From Methylotenera_A sp031429035 (GTDB lineage: Bacteria; Pseudomonadota; Gammaproteobacteria; Burkholderiales; Methylophilaceae), in the NCBI GenBank assembly GCA_031429035.1, contig JANOYU010000038.1, positions 1 through 31,102 on the forward strand: a stretch of DNA of 31,102 nt, in the 5' to 3' direction. The notes under the pieces were generated by a model. That model saw nothing but the letters and a program-made list of their open reading frames with translations, was not told the DNA's origin and ran no database searches. Below, piece by piece: positions 15,837 through 23,684 of this stretch. A program made the translations under genes and the position numbers. Each line of letters opens with the position of its first letter. Position 1 is the first letter of the stretch.

Positions 15837-15901
15837 CCGAGTAAAAAACAATGCCCTACAAGCCAATATCTATGCGGCTTGCAGAGCATCATAATAAGAT
15901 G
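15837..15901 (+). repeat. 65-bp direct repeat, right copy, containing the dispersed palindrome
   Basis: The palindrome core is 15851-15889 (37 of 39 to consensus, loop AATATCTATGC), with a CCGAGTAAAAAACA left flank and an AATAAGATG end. It begins 8 bp after the ubiquitin-autotransporter stop, between that gene and the convergent bpt, so the hairpin could also end both transcripts. Confidence 0.93.
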
Positions 15902-15926
15902 CTTAAATTTTAGTGATTAAATCTAC

Positions 15927-16652
15927 TTAAATCCACTCGCCATCTATTAGTTTTTGTTGTGGTTTAAAGGCTTGTTTGTAGGCCATTTTTTCGCTTGTCG
16001 CTATCCAATAGCCTAAATATAAATAGGGCAAACCTAAAATCTTTGTCCATTCGGTTTGCCACATAATCGAGTACGTGCCTAGGCTGGCTTTTGATTCAGA
16101 CGTATCGTAAAACGTGTAAACCGCCGATACGCCATCATTCACAACATCTACCACGCTGACGATTTTGAGCGCGTTGTTGGCATCTCTAAATTCAACCATC
16201 AAGCTTTCAACATTGCTTTGGCACAAAAATTGGCGATATTGTTCGGCCTCGTCTTTATCTTGGTTAAAATTTTCAGGCTCGGCATGGCGCGCTTGTTGAT
16301 AGCTGGCGTAAAGCGCAAAATGTTGTTGATGAAAGCCCAGTGGCATGATGTGTGCGCGTAAATTGCTGTGTTGTTTAAAAGCGCGTTTTTGGCTGCGCGT
16401 GGGGGCAAATTTATCTAAAATGACCCGCGTCGGCACGCAGGCATTACAGGTTTCGCAGTGTGGCCGGTAAGCAAACTTGCCACTGCGCCGAAAGCCTTGT
16501 TGTATCAAGCCGCTGTAGATATTGGCATCGACCAAATGATGCGGTGTGGCAATTAAACTTTGTGCTAATTTGCCCGGCAAATAGCCGCAAGCGTAAGGGG
16601 TGGTTACGTAGAATTGTAGTTTGTGTACGGCAGGTTCATTGGGCAGCGACAT
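15927..16652 (-). CDS. bpt: Aspartate/glutamate leucyltransferase (arginyltransferase-like, N-end rule)
   Basis: This 241-residue enzyme has the ATE family features: FYVTTPYACGYLPGKLAQSL, GFRRSGKFAYRPHCETCNACVPTRV with the conserved cysteine cluster, and the C-terminal GNAT-like half with LGTYSIMWQTEW and YLYLGYWIATSEKMAYK. Bacterial Bpt adds leucine from Leu-tRNA to proteins with N-terminal Asp or Glu, marking them for ClpAP. The adjacent aat gene does the same for Lys and Arg N-termini, so both bacterial N-end-rule transferases are encoded together, as is common. The length is normal. Confidence 0.95.
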   Translation of the reverse strand: MSLPNEPAVHKLQFYVTTPYACGYLPGKLAQSLIATPHHLVDANIYSGLIQQGFRRSGKFAYRPHCETCNACVPTRVILDKFAPTRSQKRAFKQHSNLRAHIMPLGFHQQHFALYASYQQARHAEPENFNQDKDEAEQYRQFLCQSNVESLMVEFRDANNALKIVSVVDVVNDGVSAVYTFYDTSESKASLGTYSIMWQTEWTKILGLPYLYLGYWIATSEKMAYKQAFKPQQKLIDGEWI

Positions 16653-16793
16653 ATCAGCACGCTTTCTCTATACAGTCTTTAAACGAATAACTACGTTGCA
16701 CTGTACTCGAAATCCTCATGGTGTCATATGTAGGTTTCTGCGTGCAGTGCGCCTTATTCTTCATTTTAAATTCTGCTTGATAAAACATACTGA

Positions 16794-17504
16794 CTAGTTT
16801 ACCAATTTTGTTAGCATTTGACTAAATTCATCGCGACTAATCTCACGCCCGCCAAAGCTTGTTAACAGTGGTGTTTTCATTTGGCAATCTATTAAGTCAA
16901 CCCGTTGGTTTTTAAGCCATTCAACCAAATTTACAAAAGCAATTTTAGAAGCATTGGGCTGCGTGTAAAACATGCTTTCGCCATAAAACATGCGGCCAAT
17001 TTTTACGCCATAACAGCCGCCAACTAATTGGCCATTCAACCAAGTTTCGGATGACACGGCAAAACCTTGTTGATGTAATTGGCAATAGGCGGCAATCATA
17101 TCGGGCGAAATCCAAGTGCCTGCTACTTCGCCATGTTTATCTAGGCGCGGCGTGTTGCAGCAAGCGCTAATAACGGCCTGGAAGGCAGTATTGATGCGGC
17201 TTTCGAAAGGATTGTTTTGATGATTAGTTTTAAGTATTTTGGCGAGTGATTTGCTAATTTTCAATTCATTTGGGTACAGCACCATGCGCGGGTTTGGGCT
17301 GTACCAGCAGATTGGATCGCCTTCATTAAACCACGGGAATATACCTTGTTTATAAGCACTTAATAATCGTGCAGGGCTTAAATCGCCGCCAATAGCAATT
17401 AAACCATTGGGCTCATTAAGTGCTTGCTGCAAATGAGGGAACTCGCAATCGCCCTCAATCGCCGCCACGCGACCTGTTGCAAATTGATAATAACCGTTGC
17501 TCAT
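16794..17504 (-). CDS. aat: Leucyl/phenylalanyl-tRNA--protein transferase
   Basis: This 236-residue protein shows the Aat signature: FPHLQQALNEPNGLIAIGGDL, LLSAYKQGIFPWFNEGDPICWYSPNPRMVL, HGEVAGTWISPDMIAAYCQLHQQGFAVSSETW and the catalytic GRMFYGESMFY. It transfers Leu or Phe from tRNA to N-terminal Lys or Arg in the cytoplasm, feeding the ClpS-ClpAP pathway. It precedes bpt by about 140 bp containing no other gene. The start is the ATG at 17504, which gives the usual family length. Confidence 0.96.
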   Translation of the reverse strand: MSNGYYQFATGRVAAIEGDCEFPHLQQALNEPNGLIAIGGDLSPARLLSAYKQGIFPWFNEGDPICWYSPNPRMVLYPNELKISKSLAKILKTNHQNNPFESRINTAFQAVISACCNTPRLDKHGEVAGTWISPDMIAAYCQLHQQGFAVSSETWLNGQLVGGCYGVKIGRMFYGESMFYTQPNASKIAFVNLVEWLKNQRVDLIDCQMKTPLLTSFGGREISRDEFSQMLTKLVN

Positions 17505-17533
17505 GTTTCAATCATAGCAATAATTGTTCAAAT

Positions 17534-17623
17534 TCGTCATGCAGAGGCTAAGTTTTATCTAGCCGAAGAATCCAGTATTTGGTCAATATAAACCTGGATT
17601 CTTCGCTATGCTCTGAATGACGA
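17534..17623. repeat. Nested inverted-repeat element (GAAGAATCCAG/CTGGATTCTTC)
   Basis: Outer arms CGTCATGCAGAGG and CTCTGAATGACG, and inner arms CGAAGAATCCAG and CTGGATTCTTCG, enclose an 18-nt centre. This resembles the intergenic repeats carrying GTCATTCAGAGC and GAAGAATCC that occur in many bacterial genomes. It lies between the divergently oriented ends of aat (upstream side) and the HMA/MauE-like gene. Confidence 0.75.
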
Positions 17624-17677
17624 CAGTTATTTTTTATATTGCACTTGATAATATCCAACAATTAGCAATATTTAGGT

Positions 17678-18457
17678 TTACATCAGCATCCAAGCCGCCA
17701 TTGCGGCCATCAGCAAATCTTCAATAATCGTCACCGTCGTCATAGGCAAATTAAAACCTGTGCCAAGGCAAGCACATTTTATTTTTTGCTTGTTTAACAC
17801 TGCTAAAATCACGCCTATGCTAGAAAAAGCCATCACAACAAAGGTAATTGCATTAATAACAGCAGGCCTGTAAGCCAATAGATACGCGGTGCCTAGCCCA
17901 AGCTCTATAAAAGGGTAAATGTAACCATAAACTGGAATTTTTTTGGCTAGCACATCGTACATAGCGTAGCTGCTAGCAAACCCTGCCAAATCCAACAGTT
18001 TAAAAAATGAAAATACTAAGAAAAAACCTGCCATAAAATTTGGCATAAATCGCTGCAAGTTAAAACTGCCATTCACCCATTCCACCGCAAAACATACCAA
18101 TAAAATATAGGCAAACACCAATATCAAGGGCTTGTAGGTGCTAAAAAATGTGACACTATTGTCAACTTGCATTGGTTTAATGACAATTTGTGGCGGCGGT
18201 GCAACGGCGTTTTTAGCCATTTCAGGTGTATTTACCTGCGCGACAATGACATAATTGCCTACTTTTTTTAGCGCAATATTTAAGTCTACAATATTGATTT
18301 CATTGGCATTTAAACTAATTTTTGTTAAATCATCCGAAATTTCAGCCACAATATTTTGCGCTGCCAGCGTTGTTTTAACCTTTGCGGCACAGTTTTTGCA
18401 TGTGAGACCTGTAATTAAAAAAGTTTCTGTATTAAAAAAAGTGTTTTGTGATTTCAT
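17678..18457 (-). CDS. HMA-domain plus MauE-like membrane protein
   Basis: This 259-residue protein has an N-terminal heavy-metal-associated domain with Cys20-x-x-Cys23 in LTGLTCKNCAAKVKTTL, then a Pro-rich linker near residue 87, then four or five membrane helices (about 108-258). The membrane part contains FFLVFSFFKLLDLAGFASSY, YGYIYPFIELGLG and a cysteine pair in KIKCACLGTGFNLPMTTVTIIEDLLMA. The latter resembles MauE/DoxX-type redox-associated membrane proteins, which pass electrons to periplasmic thiols. A copper or thiol-redox role at the inner membrane is a reasonable inference; the partner is unknown. It is divergent from the 18631 gene. A degenerate copy of the dispersed palindrome may lie at 17863-17901. 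Confidence 0.75.
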   Translation of the reverse strand: MKSQNTFFNTETFLITGLTCKNCAAKVKTTLAAQNIVAEISDDLTKISLNANEINIVDLNIALKKVGNYVIVAQVNTPEMAKNAVAPPPQIVIKPMQVDNSVTFFSTYKPLILVFAYILLVCFAVEWVNGSFNLQRFMPNFMAGFFLVFSFFKLLDLAGFASSYAMYDVLAKKIPVYGYIYPFIELGLGTAYLLAYRPAVINAITFVVMAFSSIGVILAVLNKQKIKCACLGTGFNLPMTTVTIIEDLLMAAMAAWMLM

Positions 18458-18630
18458 AGAATTAAGTTTAAGATATAGTTGTTAAGTTAGTTTAATTTTA
18501 TGTACTAACAGTTTGTAAATAAACTAAATTTTATAAACATTGTAAATAATTGTTTAATAGTTAGCGCATTACATAATAAATCACGATACTCCTAAAAATA
18601 AAATAAATACACAAGGTTAACATCGCAATT

Positions 18631-19173
18631 ATGGCAACACTATACAAAAAAACACTCAAGGGTGTAGAAGAAGTCGCGCTGCGCAGTAGTGGTTTACAAC
18701 TTAGGTTGCGCGCTTATCTTATTTTGGTCGATGGCAGTAAATCTGACGAAGATATACAAATGCTGAACCCTAGCCTGCCAGAAGTCGTTATGGTGCTGGC
18801 AGCGTTGTCAGATGAAGGCTATGTGGAAGCTACTAGTCAAGTTAAATCTTCGCCTGCTTTTCAGCAAACTATTCAACAAGCTGTTCAACAAAAAACTCAG
18901 CAACAAGCCAACCCCGCGCCATCGTTTGCAAATACCACGTCTGGCGCCGACACTAGCAGCCGCTTTTTAGAGGCGCGCGATAATATGACGCGCGAAATTA
19001 TGCAGTTATTGGGTAAAGATGCTGAAATGGTGGTTTCTAAAATTCAACGTTGCGAAAACGGCATGGATTTATTCGCCATGATGATGGGCTTAAAAAAAAT
19101 TATCGGCATGTATGCCAGTGCTGAAAAAGCAGAAGCATTTGCAACAAAATTTTCATATGTATCAACGCTTTAA
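18631..19173 (+). CDS. Conserved protein of unknown function upstream of rhodopsin 2
   Basis: This 180-residue soluble protein has no signal peptide or membrane helix. The N-terminal 65 residues (YKKTLKGVEEVALRSSGL, LRLRAYLILVDGSKSDEDI, VVMVLAALSDEGYVE) look like a winged-helix-type module of a kind found in betaproteobacterial proteins of unknown role. A Gln-rich linker (about 75-105) follows, then a helical C-terminus (REIMQLLGKDAEMVVSKIQRCENGMDLFAMMMGLKKI). It ends 44 bp before the second rhodopsin gene on the same strand, so cotranscription is likely. A role tied to the rhodopsin is only a guess from position. Confidence 0.7.
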   Translation: MATLYKKTLKGVEEVALRSSGLQLRLRAYLILVDGSKSDEDIQMLNPSLPEVVMVLAALSDEGYVEATSQVKSSPAFQQTIQQAVQQKTQQQANPAPSFANTTSGADTSSRFLEARDNMTREIMQLLGKDAEMVVSKIQRCENGMDLFAMMMGLKKIIGMYASAEKAEAFATKFSYVSTL

Positions 19174-19202
19174 TAAAAACCAAAGTATTAAATAATAAAC
19201 TT

Positions 19203-19208
19203 AAGGAG
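19203..19208 (+). promoter_or_regulatory. Ribosome-binding site deciding the rhodopsin 2 start
   Basis: AAGGAG lies 9 bp before the ATG at 19218. An in-frame GTG at 19212 would be only 3 bp away, so the ATG is the start. Confidence 0.85.
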
Positions 19209-19217
19209 TAAGTGAAC

Positions 19218-19973
19218 ATGCAATTTGATTTAATTATGACCACACAATTTACCTTTTTAGCAGCATTTTTGGCTATGTTAGGCGGTGCGTATTATTTTAG
19301 TTTAATGAAAAGCGCCGTGCCGGTAGAGTATCAATCGTCGGTAGCTACATCGGCTGTGTATTGTTTTATGGCGGCCATGATGTATGGCTATATGAATTAC
19401 AAATTTGGCATTGGTACCGATACTTTAAAAAATGGCCAATATCCAACGGTGCTGCGCTATATCGACTGGATTGTAACAACACCATTGATTGTATTGAAGT
19501 TTCCACAGTTATTGGGTAGCGATGACCGCGGCAGATCCATCGCCACTTTGGTGATTGTGGCCGATGTCATTATGATTTTATTTGGCTTTATTGGCGAAAC
19601 CGCCATTAATTCCAGTCACGGTAACGATTTTAATTTAATTGGTTTTGCCATGTTTGGCGTATCAATGTTGGCTTGGATGTTTATTCTGTTTATTTTGTAT
19701 TCAAGTGTAACTGAGGCCAGTTCTGATAAGCTTGGCCCAATTCAAGAAGGTTTAGCCAAACTTAAATTATTTATTTTAATTGGTTGGGCCATTTACCCAC
19801 TAGGTTACATTATTACGTTATTCTCTAACGACCCAAGTTTACGTGTTTGGCGCGAGTTGATTTATAACATTGCCGATTTGTTTAATAAAGTGGGCTTTGG
19901 TATGGTGGCTTTATTTGCCGTACAACAGTTTATGAAAGAAGCAAAAATTCGCCAAGCTTTATCTGATATTTAA
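19218..19973 (+). CDS. Second microbial rhodopsin, divergent, DTK motif
   Basis: This 251-residue seven-helix retinal protein has Lys224 in YNIADLFNKVGFG as the Schiff-base lysine. Helix C reads LRYIDWIVTTPLIVLKFPQLLG: counter-ion Asp83, Thr87, then Lys94 where proteorhodopsin has the donor Glu, and Ile91 at the spectral-tuning site. A lysine at this site is known from Exiguobacterium sibiricum rhodopsin, a proton pump. The histidine that pairs with the counter-ion in proteorhodopsin appears to be replaced by Gly58 (YGYMNY). It lacks the N-terminal signal extension of rhodopsin 1 and is clearly a different subfamily. No transducer gene is adjacent, so a pump is more likely than a sensor. A terminator follows, then the crt genes. 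Confidence 0.93.
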   Translation: MQFDLIMTTQFTFLAAFLAMLGGAYYFSLMKSAVPVEYQSSVATSAVYCFMAAMMYGYMNYKFGIGTDTLKNGQYPTVLRYIDWIVTTPLIVLKFPQLLGSDDRGRSIATLVIVADVIMILFGFIGETAINSSHGNDFNLIGFAMFGVSMLAWMFILFILYSSVTEASSDKLGPIQEGLAKLKLFILIGWAIYPLGYIITLFSNDPSLRVWRELIYNIADLFNKVGFGMVALFAVQQFMKEAKIRQALSDI

Positions 19974-20000
19974 TGTGAGATTAAACGCTTAAAAAAATAA

Positions 20001-20032
20001 GCCGCAAGATGATTGAATCTTGCGGCTTTTTT
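20001..20032 (+). terminator. Rho-independent terminator after rhodopsin 2
   Basis: A perfect 10-bp stem (GCCGCAAGAT/ATCTTGCGGC) with a GATTGA loop and a six-T tail, 27 bp downstream of the rhodopsin 2 stop. It separates the rhodopsin transcript from crtI. Confidence 0.92.
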
Positions 20033-20093
20033 GTGTCTTACAGTTACGTAAATTGGCAGCCAATTAAAATAGTGATATGAAAAATAATTAAGT

Positions 20094-21572
20094 ATGAAAG
20101 CCCAACAAAAAACTGCAATTATCGTTGGTGCTGGTTTTGGTGGCTTGGCCTCAGCATTGCGTTTGCGCGCGCTGGGTTACCAAGTCACTGTGCTAGAAGC
20201 CTTGCCAGATGCGGGTGGCAGGGCACGCGGCTTTACACGCCAAAATAATAATGGTTACTATGCGTATGACGCAGGGCCAACGGTATTAACCGCGCCTGTG
20301 TTGTTTGAGGAGCTGTTTGCATTGTTTGGAGAAAAGCTCAGCGATTATGTGAAGCTGTTGCCAGTAAAACCCTGGTATCGTATGCAATTTGTAAATGGCC
20401 AACAGTTAGATTACGGTGGCGATACTGCTAATATTCAGCAACAGATTGCTAAGTTTAGCCAAACTGATGCTGACAATTACCCCAAATTTTTAGCGCATAC
20501 CGAGGCTATTTTTAACGTGGGTTATACGCAATATGGCGACAAACCATTTTCTGCGCTAAGTATGTTGTGTGCCTTGCCGCAGCTACTTAAATTGCGCGCC
20601 GACCGCAGCGTTTATAACACCGTGGCCAAGTTTTTTAAGCACGATGCGGTGCGCCGCGCTTTTAGTATTCAGCCGCTATTGGTGGGCGGCAACCCGTTTA
20701 ACACCACTAGCATTTACAGCCTGATTCATTTTTTAGAGCGCAAATGGGGCATTTGGTATCCGCAAGGCGGTATGCGCGCCATGGTGCAAGCGCTGCTAGA
20801 TTGCGGCTTACGACATGGTGTGCAATATCAGTTTAACCAGAAAATAACGGGTTTAGTAATTGAGAACAATGTAGCAACCGCGGTTAAGCTAGCCAATGGC
20901 GAGACGCTATATGCAGACCTGATAGTCACCAATAGCGACCCAGTTTTTGTCTATGAAAACTGGATAACTAAGGAGGCAGCAAAACCATTGTTACACGGCC
21001 GTTATAAACATAGCATGAGCTTATTTGTGTGGTATTTTTCCACCAAAAAAATCTATCAAAACGTACAACATCACACCATTTTGTTTGGCCATGAATATCG
21101 CCAAACCTTAGGCAATATTTTCACCAAAAAAGTACTCGATGGCGATTTAAGTGTGTATTTGCATCGGCCAGCAGCCACCGACCCAACGCACCCTGCAGAC
21201 CATGATAGCTTTTATGCGCTGGTACCAGTGCCAAATTTAAGCGCAGATATTAATTGGGAAACCGCAGCGCCCATTATAAAGGCGCAGTTGATGAAAAAAC
21301 TAGAACGTGTTTTGCCAAATTTAGCCAATGAATTAGTGGACGATTTTTACATTACGCCCAACTATTTTGAGGCTGATTTAGCGTCACATTTAGGCGCGGG
21401 TTTTGGCATACAACCGACATTTTTTCAATCGGCTAATTTTAGATACAAAAATAAAGCCAACATACAAAACTTGTATTTTACTGGCGCTAATACGCACCCA
21501 GGCGCGGGTGTGCCAGGCGTGTTACTGTCGGCCAAAGTATTAGAGAATATACTTAAATATCATGCAAAATAG
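20094..21572 (+). CDS. crtI: Phytoene desaturase
   Basis: This 492-residue FAD enzyme opens with the dinucleotide-binding motif AIIVGAGFGGLASALRLRALG, followed by GGRARGFTRQ and YAYDAGPTVLTAP. It ends with the CrtI signature NLYFTGANTHPGAGVPGVLLSAKV. CrtI turns phytoene into lycopene. It is first in a tight plus-strand operon crtI-crtB-crtY-blh whose genes overlap, giving the whole route from geranylgeranyl diphosphate to retinal. The start is the ATG at 20094; the upstream Shine-Dalgarno is weak. No CrtO- or CrtZ-type gene follows, so the carotenoid product is probably beta-carotene for retinal. Confidence 0.96.
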   Translation: MKAQQKTAIIVGAGFGGLASALRLRALGYQVTVLEALPDAGGRARGFTRQNNNGYYAYDAGPTVLTAPVLFEELFALFGEKLSDYVKLLPVKPWYRMQFVNGQQLDYGGDTANIQQQIAKFSQTDADNYPKFLAHTEAIFNVGYTQYGDKPFSALSMLCALPQLLKLRADRSVYNTVAKFFKHDAVRRAFSIQPLLVGGNPFNTTSIYSLIHFLERKWGIWYPQGGMRAMVQALLDCGLRHGVQYQFNQKITGLVIENNVATAVKLANGETLYADLIVTNSDPVFVYENWITKEAAKPLLHGRYKHSMSLFVWYFSTKKIYQNVQHHTILFGHEYRQTLGNIFTKKVLDGDLSVYLHRPAATDPTHPADHDSFYALVPVPNLSADINWETAAPIIKAQLMKKLERVLPNLANELVDDFYITPNYFEADLASHLGAGFGIQPTFFQSANFRYKNKANIQNLYFTGANTHPGAGVPGVLLSAKVLENILKYHAK

Positions 21573-22440
21573 TGCACAAAAAATCATGCAGCAACACGGC
21601 AAAACGTTTGCGCTGGCGGCAAAGCTGCTGGCGCCTGCTAGCCGACAAGCCGCTAGCGAGCTGTATGCATTTGCGCGCATGGTAGATGATGGCATCGATT
21701 TGGCTGATAACACAAAAAATAGGCAATTTGATTTGCAGAAGTTTTATAAAAATGCCAGCGCGCCTATGCAAAGTGTGCTGCAACAATATGCAATTTCAAA
21801 TCAACTCATGCAAGTTTTTTTATACGCCCAGCAGCGCGATGCCGATGCCCGACAACTCACATCCAAGCAAGAGTTAATAGACTATGCCTATGGCGTGGCG
21901 GGCAGCATTGGGCAAATGATGCGGCCGATTTTGGGTGCGCCACAAAGTGCCGAAATTTATGCTGTAAGCTTGGGTATTGCCATGCAAATGACCAATATTG
22001 CACGCGATGTGGTTGAAGACGCGCAGCGTGGCCGCATATACATACCCACTACTTTTTTTGCGGGTGATATAAGCCCACAAATATTACAGAAACCAAATGC
22101 ACAGCAAACACAAAATATTTTTGCCGCTATACAAAAATTGCTGGCGTTGGCCGATGAATATTATGCGTTTGCGCAGCAAGGTTACATGCATATTCCACTA
22201 AGAAATAGGTTAAGCATTGCCGCTGCAGGTGCGATGTATCGGGCTATTGGCGCAACCATATTAAGCCGCGGCGCCGCAAAATATTGGCGGGGCAGAGTGA
22301 GCTTGGGTTTGTGGCAAAAATCTATTATTGGCATCTTGGCGGTGATAAAAACTTTATTTAATGCAATGCAGCAACCACGCCAAAAGCCAGTAAATTCGGG
22401 CATTGCAGCGGCGCTTAAAAACATATTAGTTAAGCCATGA
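21562..22440 (+). CDS. crtB: Phytoene synthase
   Basis: This 292-residue member of the squalene/phytoene synthase family condenses two geranylgeranyl diphosphates to phytoene. The two Mg-diphosphate-binding acidic motifs are MVDDGID (residues 40-46) and NIARDVVED (145-153), followed by GRIYIP. It overlaps the end of crtI by 11 bp and is overlapped at its own stop by the crtY ATG, so translation of the three is probably coupled. Length and motifs are normal. The neighbouring order I-B-Y-blh shows the product is channelled to retinal for the rhodopsins. Confidence 0.95.
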   Translation: MQNSAQKIMQQHGKTFALAAKLLAPASRQAASELYAFARMVDDGIDLADNTKNRQFDLQKFYKNASAPMQSVLQQYAISNQLMQVFLYAQQRDADARQLTSKQELIDYAYGVAGSIGQMMRPILGAPQSAEIYAVSLGIAMQMTNIARDVVEDAQRGRIYIPTTFFAGDISPQILQKPNAQQTQNIFAAIQKLLALADEYYAFAQQGYMHIPLRNRLSIAAAGAMYRAIGATILSRGAAKYWRGRVSLGLWQKSIIGILAVIKTLFNAMQQPRQKPVNSGIAAALKNILVKP

Positions 22441-23684
22441 CCACGCAAATGCAAACGGTAGACATTGCAATTTTGGGCGGCGGCTTAGCAGGTTTATCGC
22501 TTGCGGCCGAATTAAGTGCTGCAGAATTTGCGCATTTAAACATTGTCATTATCGAGCCGCGCCAAACTTACACACGCGATAAAACTTGGAGTTATTGGCG
22601 GCAAAGCCCGCATGCATTTAGCCATGCAGAAAGCGCAGTGTGGCAATCTTGGCAAGTGCAAAATGCCAAGCAAACAGTCAAAGTAGATTCAAAAAATGCA
22701 GATAATTATGTGTATGCCAGTATTGCTAGCGACGATTTTTATGCGTCTGCATTAAACAAAATTGCCGCTTGCCAGCATATCAGTTTATGGCAAGCTGCGA
22801 CTGTAGATAAGTTGAGCGTTGAAGCGCCCTCAGCAAGCGGTAGTCGCGCCAAAGTCATATTAAAAAACGGCAGTGAAATTTTAGTCAAGCAAGCAATTTT
22901 TGATTCACGCCCGCAAGAAAAAATTGCGCAAACGCACTTAACCCAACATTTTATGGGTTTACAGTTAACAGCACAATCGCTGACGTTTGACGAAAATGCT
23001 GTCATTTTAATGGATTTTAAGCGAAGTTCACATGGTATTCATTTTATGTATGTGTTGCCTTACAGCGCCACTGAAGCTTTGGTGGAAACTACTTGGATTT
23101 GCCAACACCATCAGCATGAAGATTACGCAGAAGAGCTGCAAGCTGACATTGCAGCACGCTGGCCTAATGTGAAATTTGAGGTGAAATATACCGAAATTGG
23201 CAGCCTGGCTTTACGTACAGCAGCAATAACATCAAAGCAGCAAGGCTGGAAGCCGCTCTGGCATTGGCTTGCAGGGCATCAAAAAACGCTCGCGGCTAAT
23301 AAAGTACCGATTATTGATATTGGTACGCGCGCTGGTACCGCGCGCGCCGCAACCGGTTATGCGTTTTTAGAAACGCTGGCCGATAGCAGCCGACTTGCCA
23401 ATTTGATTAAAAATAAACAGCCACTGACAGCATTTAAACGCCATAAAATAGATGCATGGATGGATACGCTATTTTTATCATTTTTAACTAAAAACCCGAC
23501 CATGGGCGTCAATTATTTTGTGCGCATGTTTGCTAATTGCCAACCAGCACGGCTAATTCGCTTTTTAACAGGGCAGGCCAATTGGTGGGATAGGCTAAGT
23601 GTAATTCGTGCTTTGCCCGCATGGCCGATGTTGAAACACTTGTTTGAAAAAACTCGCTGTTTGGACAAAAATAATGCCACATAA
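22437..23684 (+). CDS. crtY: Lycopene beta-cyclase
   Basis: This 415-residue protein has an N-terminal FAD/NAD-binding motif (DIAILGGGLAGLSLAAEL), the CrtY motif DKTWSYW, YVLPYSATEALVETTW, and GTRAGTARAATGYAFLETL, typical of bacterial lycopene cyclases. It converts lycopene to beta-carotene. The ATG overlaps the crtB stop as ATGA. A copy of the dispersed palindrome lies in frame at 23241-23279, encoding GWKPLWHWLAGHQ, a stretch before the conserved VPIIDIG region; whether it is an insertion relative to other CrtY proteins needs an alignment. Confidence 0.93.
   Translation: MTTQMQTVDIAILGGGLAGLSLAAELSAAEFAHLNIVIIEPRQTYTRDKTWSYWRQSPHAFSHAESAVWQSWQVQNAKQTVKVDSKNADNYVYASIASDDFYASALNKIAACQHISLWQAATVDKLSVEAPSASGSRAKVILKNGSEILVKQAIFDSRPQEKIAQTHLTQHFMGLQLTAQSLTFDENAVILMDFKRSSHGIHFMYVLPYSATEALVETTWICQHHQHEDYAEELQADIAARWPNVKFEVKYTEIGSLALRTAAITSKQQGWKPLWHWLAGHQKTLAANKVPIIDIGTRAGTARAATGYAFLETLADSSRLANLIKNKQPLTAFKRHKIDAWMDTLFLSFLTKNPTMGVNYFVRMFANCQPARLIRFLTGQANWWDRLSVIRALPAWPMLKHLFEKTRCLDKNNAT
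23241..23279 (+). repeat. Dispersed 39-nt palindrome, copy inside crtY
   Basis: Right arm GGCTTGCAGGGCAT matches 13/14, left arm 8/14 and the loop 6/11. It is in frame and encodes WKPLWHWLAGH. Confidence 0.6.

Noticed and set aside
14339..15901. CRISPR array
   Set aside because: Copies are palindromic, far apart and flank whole genes; there are no regular spacers or cas genes.
16503..16530. Palindrome-like CAAGCCGCTGTAGATATTGGC within bpt
   Set aside because: Core resembles the family but has a one-base shift, and the encoded residues are at conserved Bpt positions, so coincidence is likely.
17863..17901. Another copy of the 39-nt palindrome in the HMA/MauE-like gene
   Set aside because: Only about 23 of 39 positions match, with the right arm lost; too weak to count.
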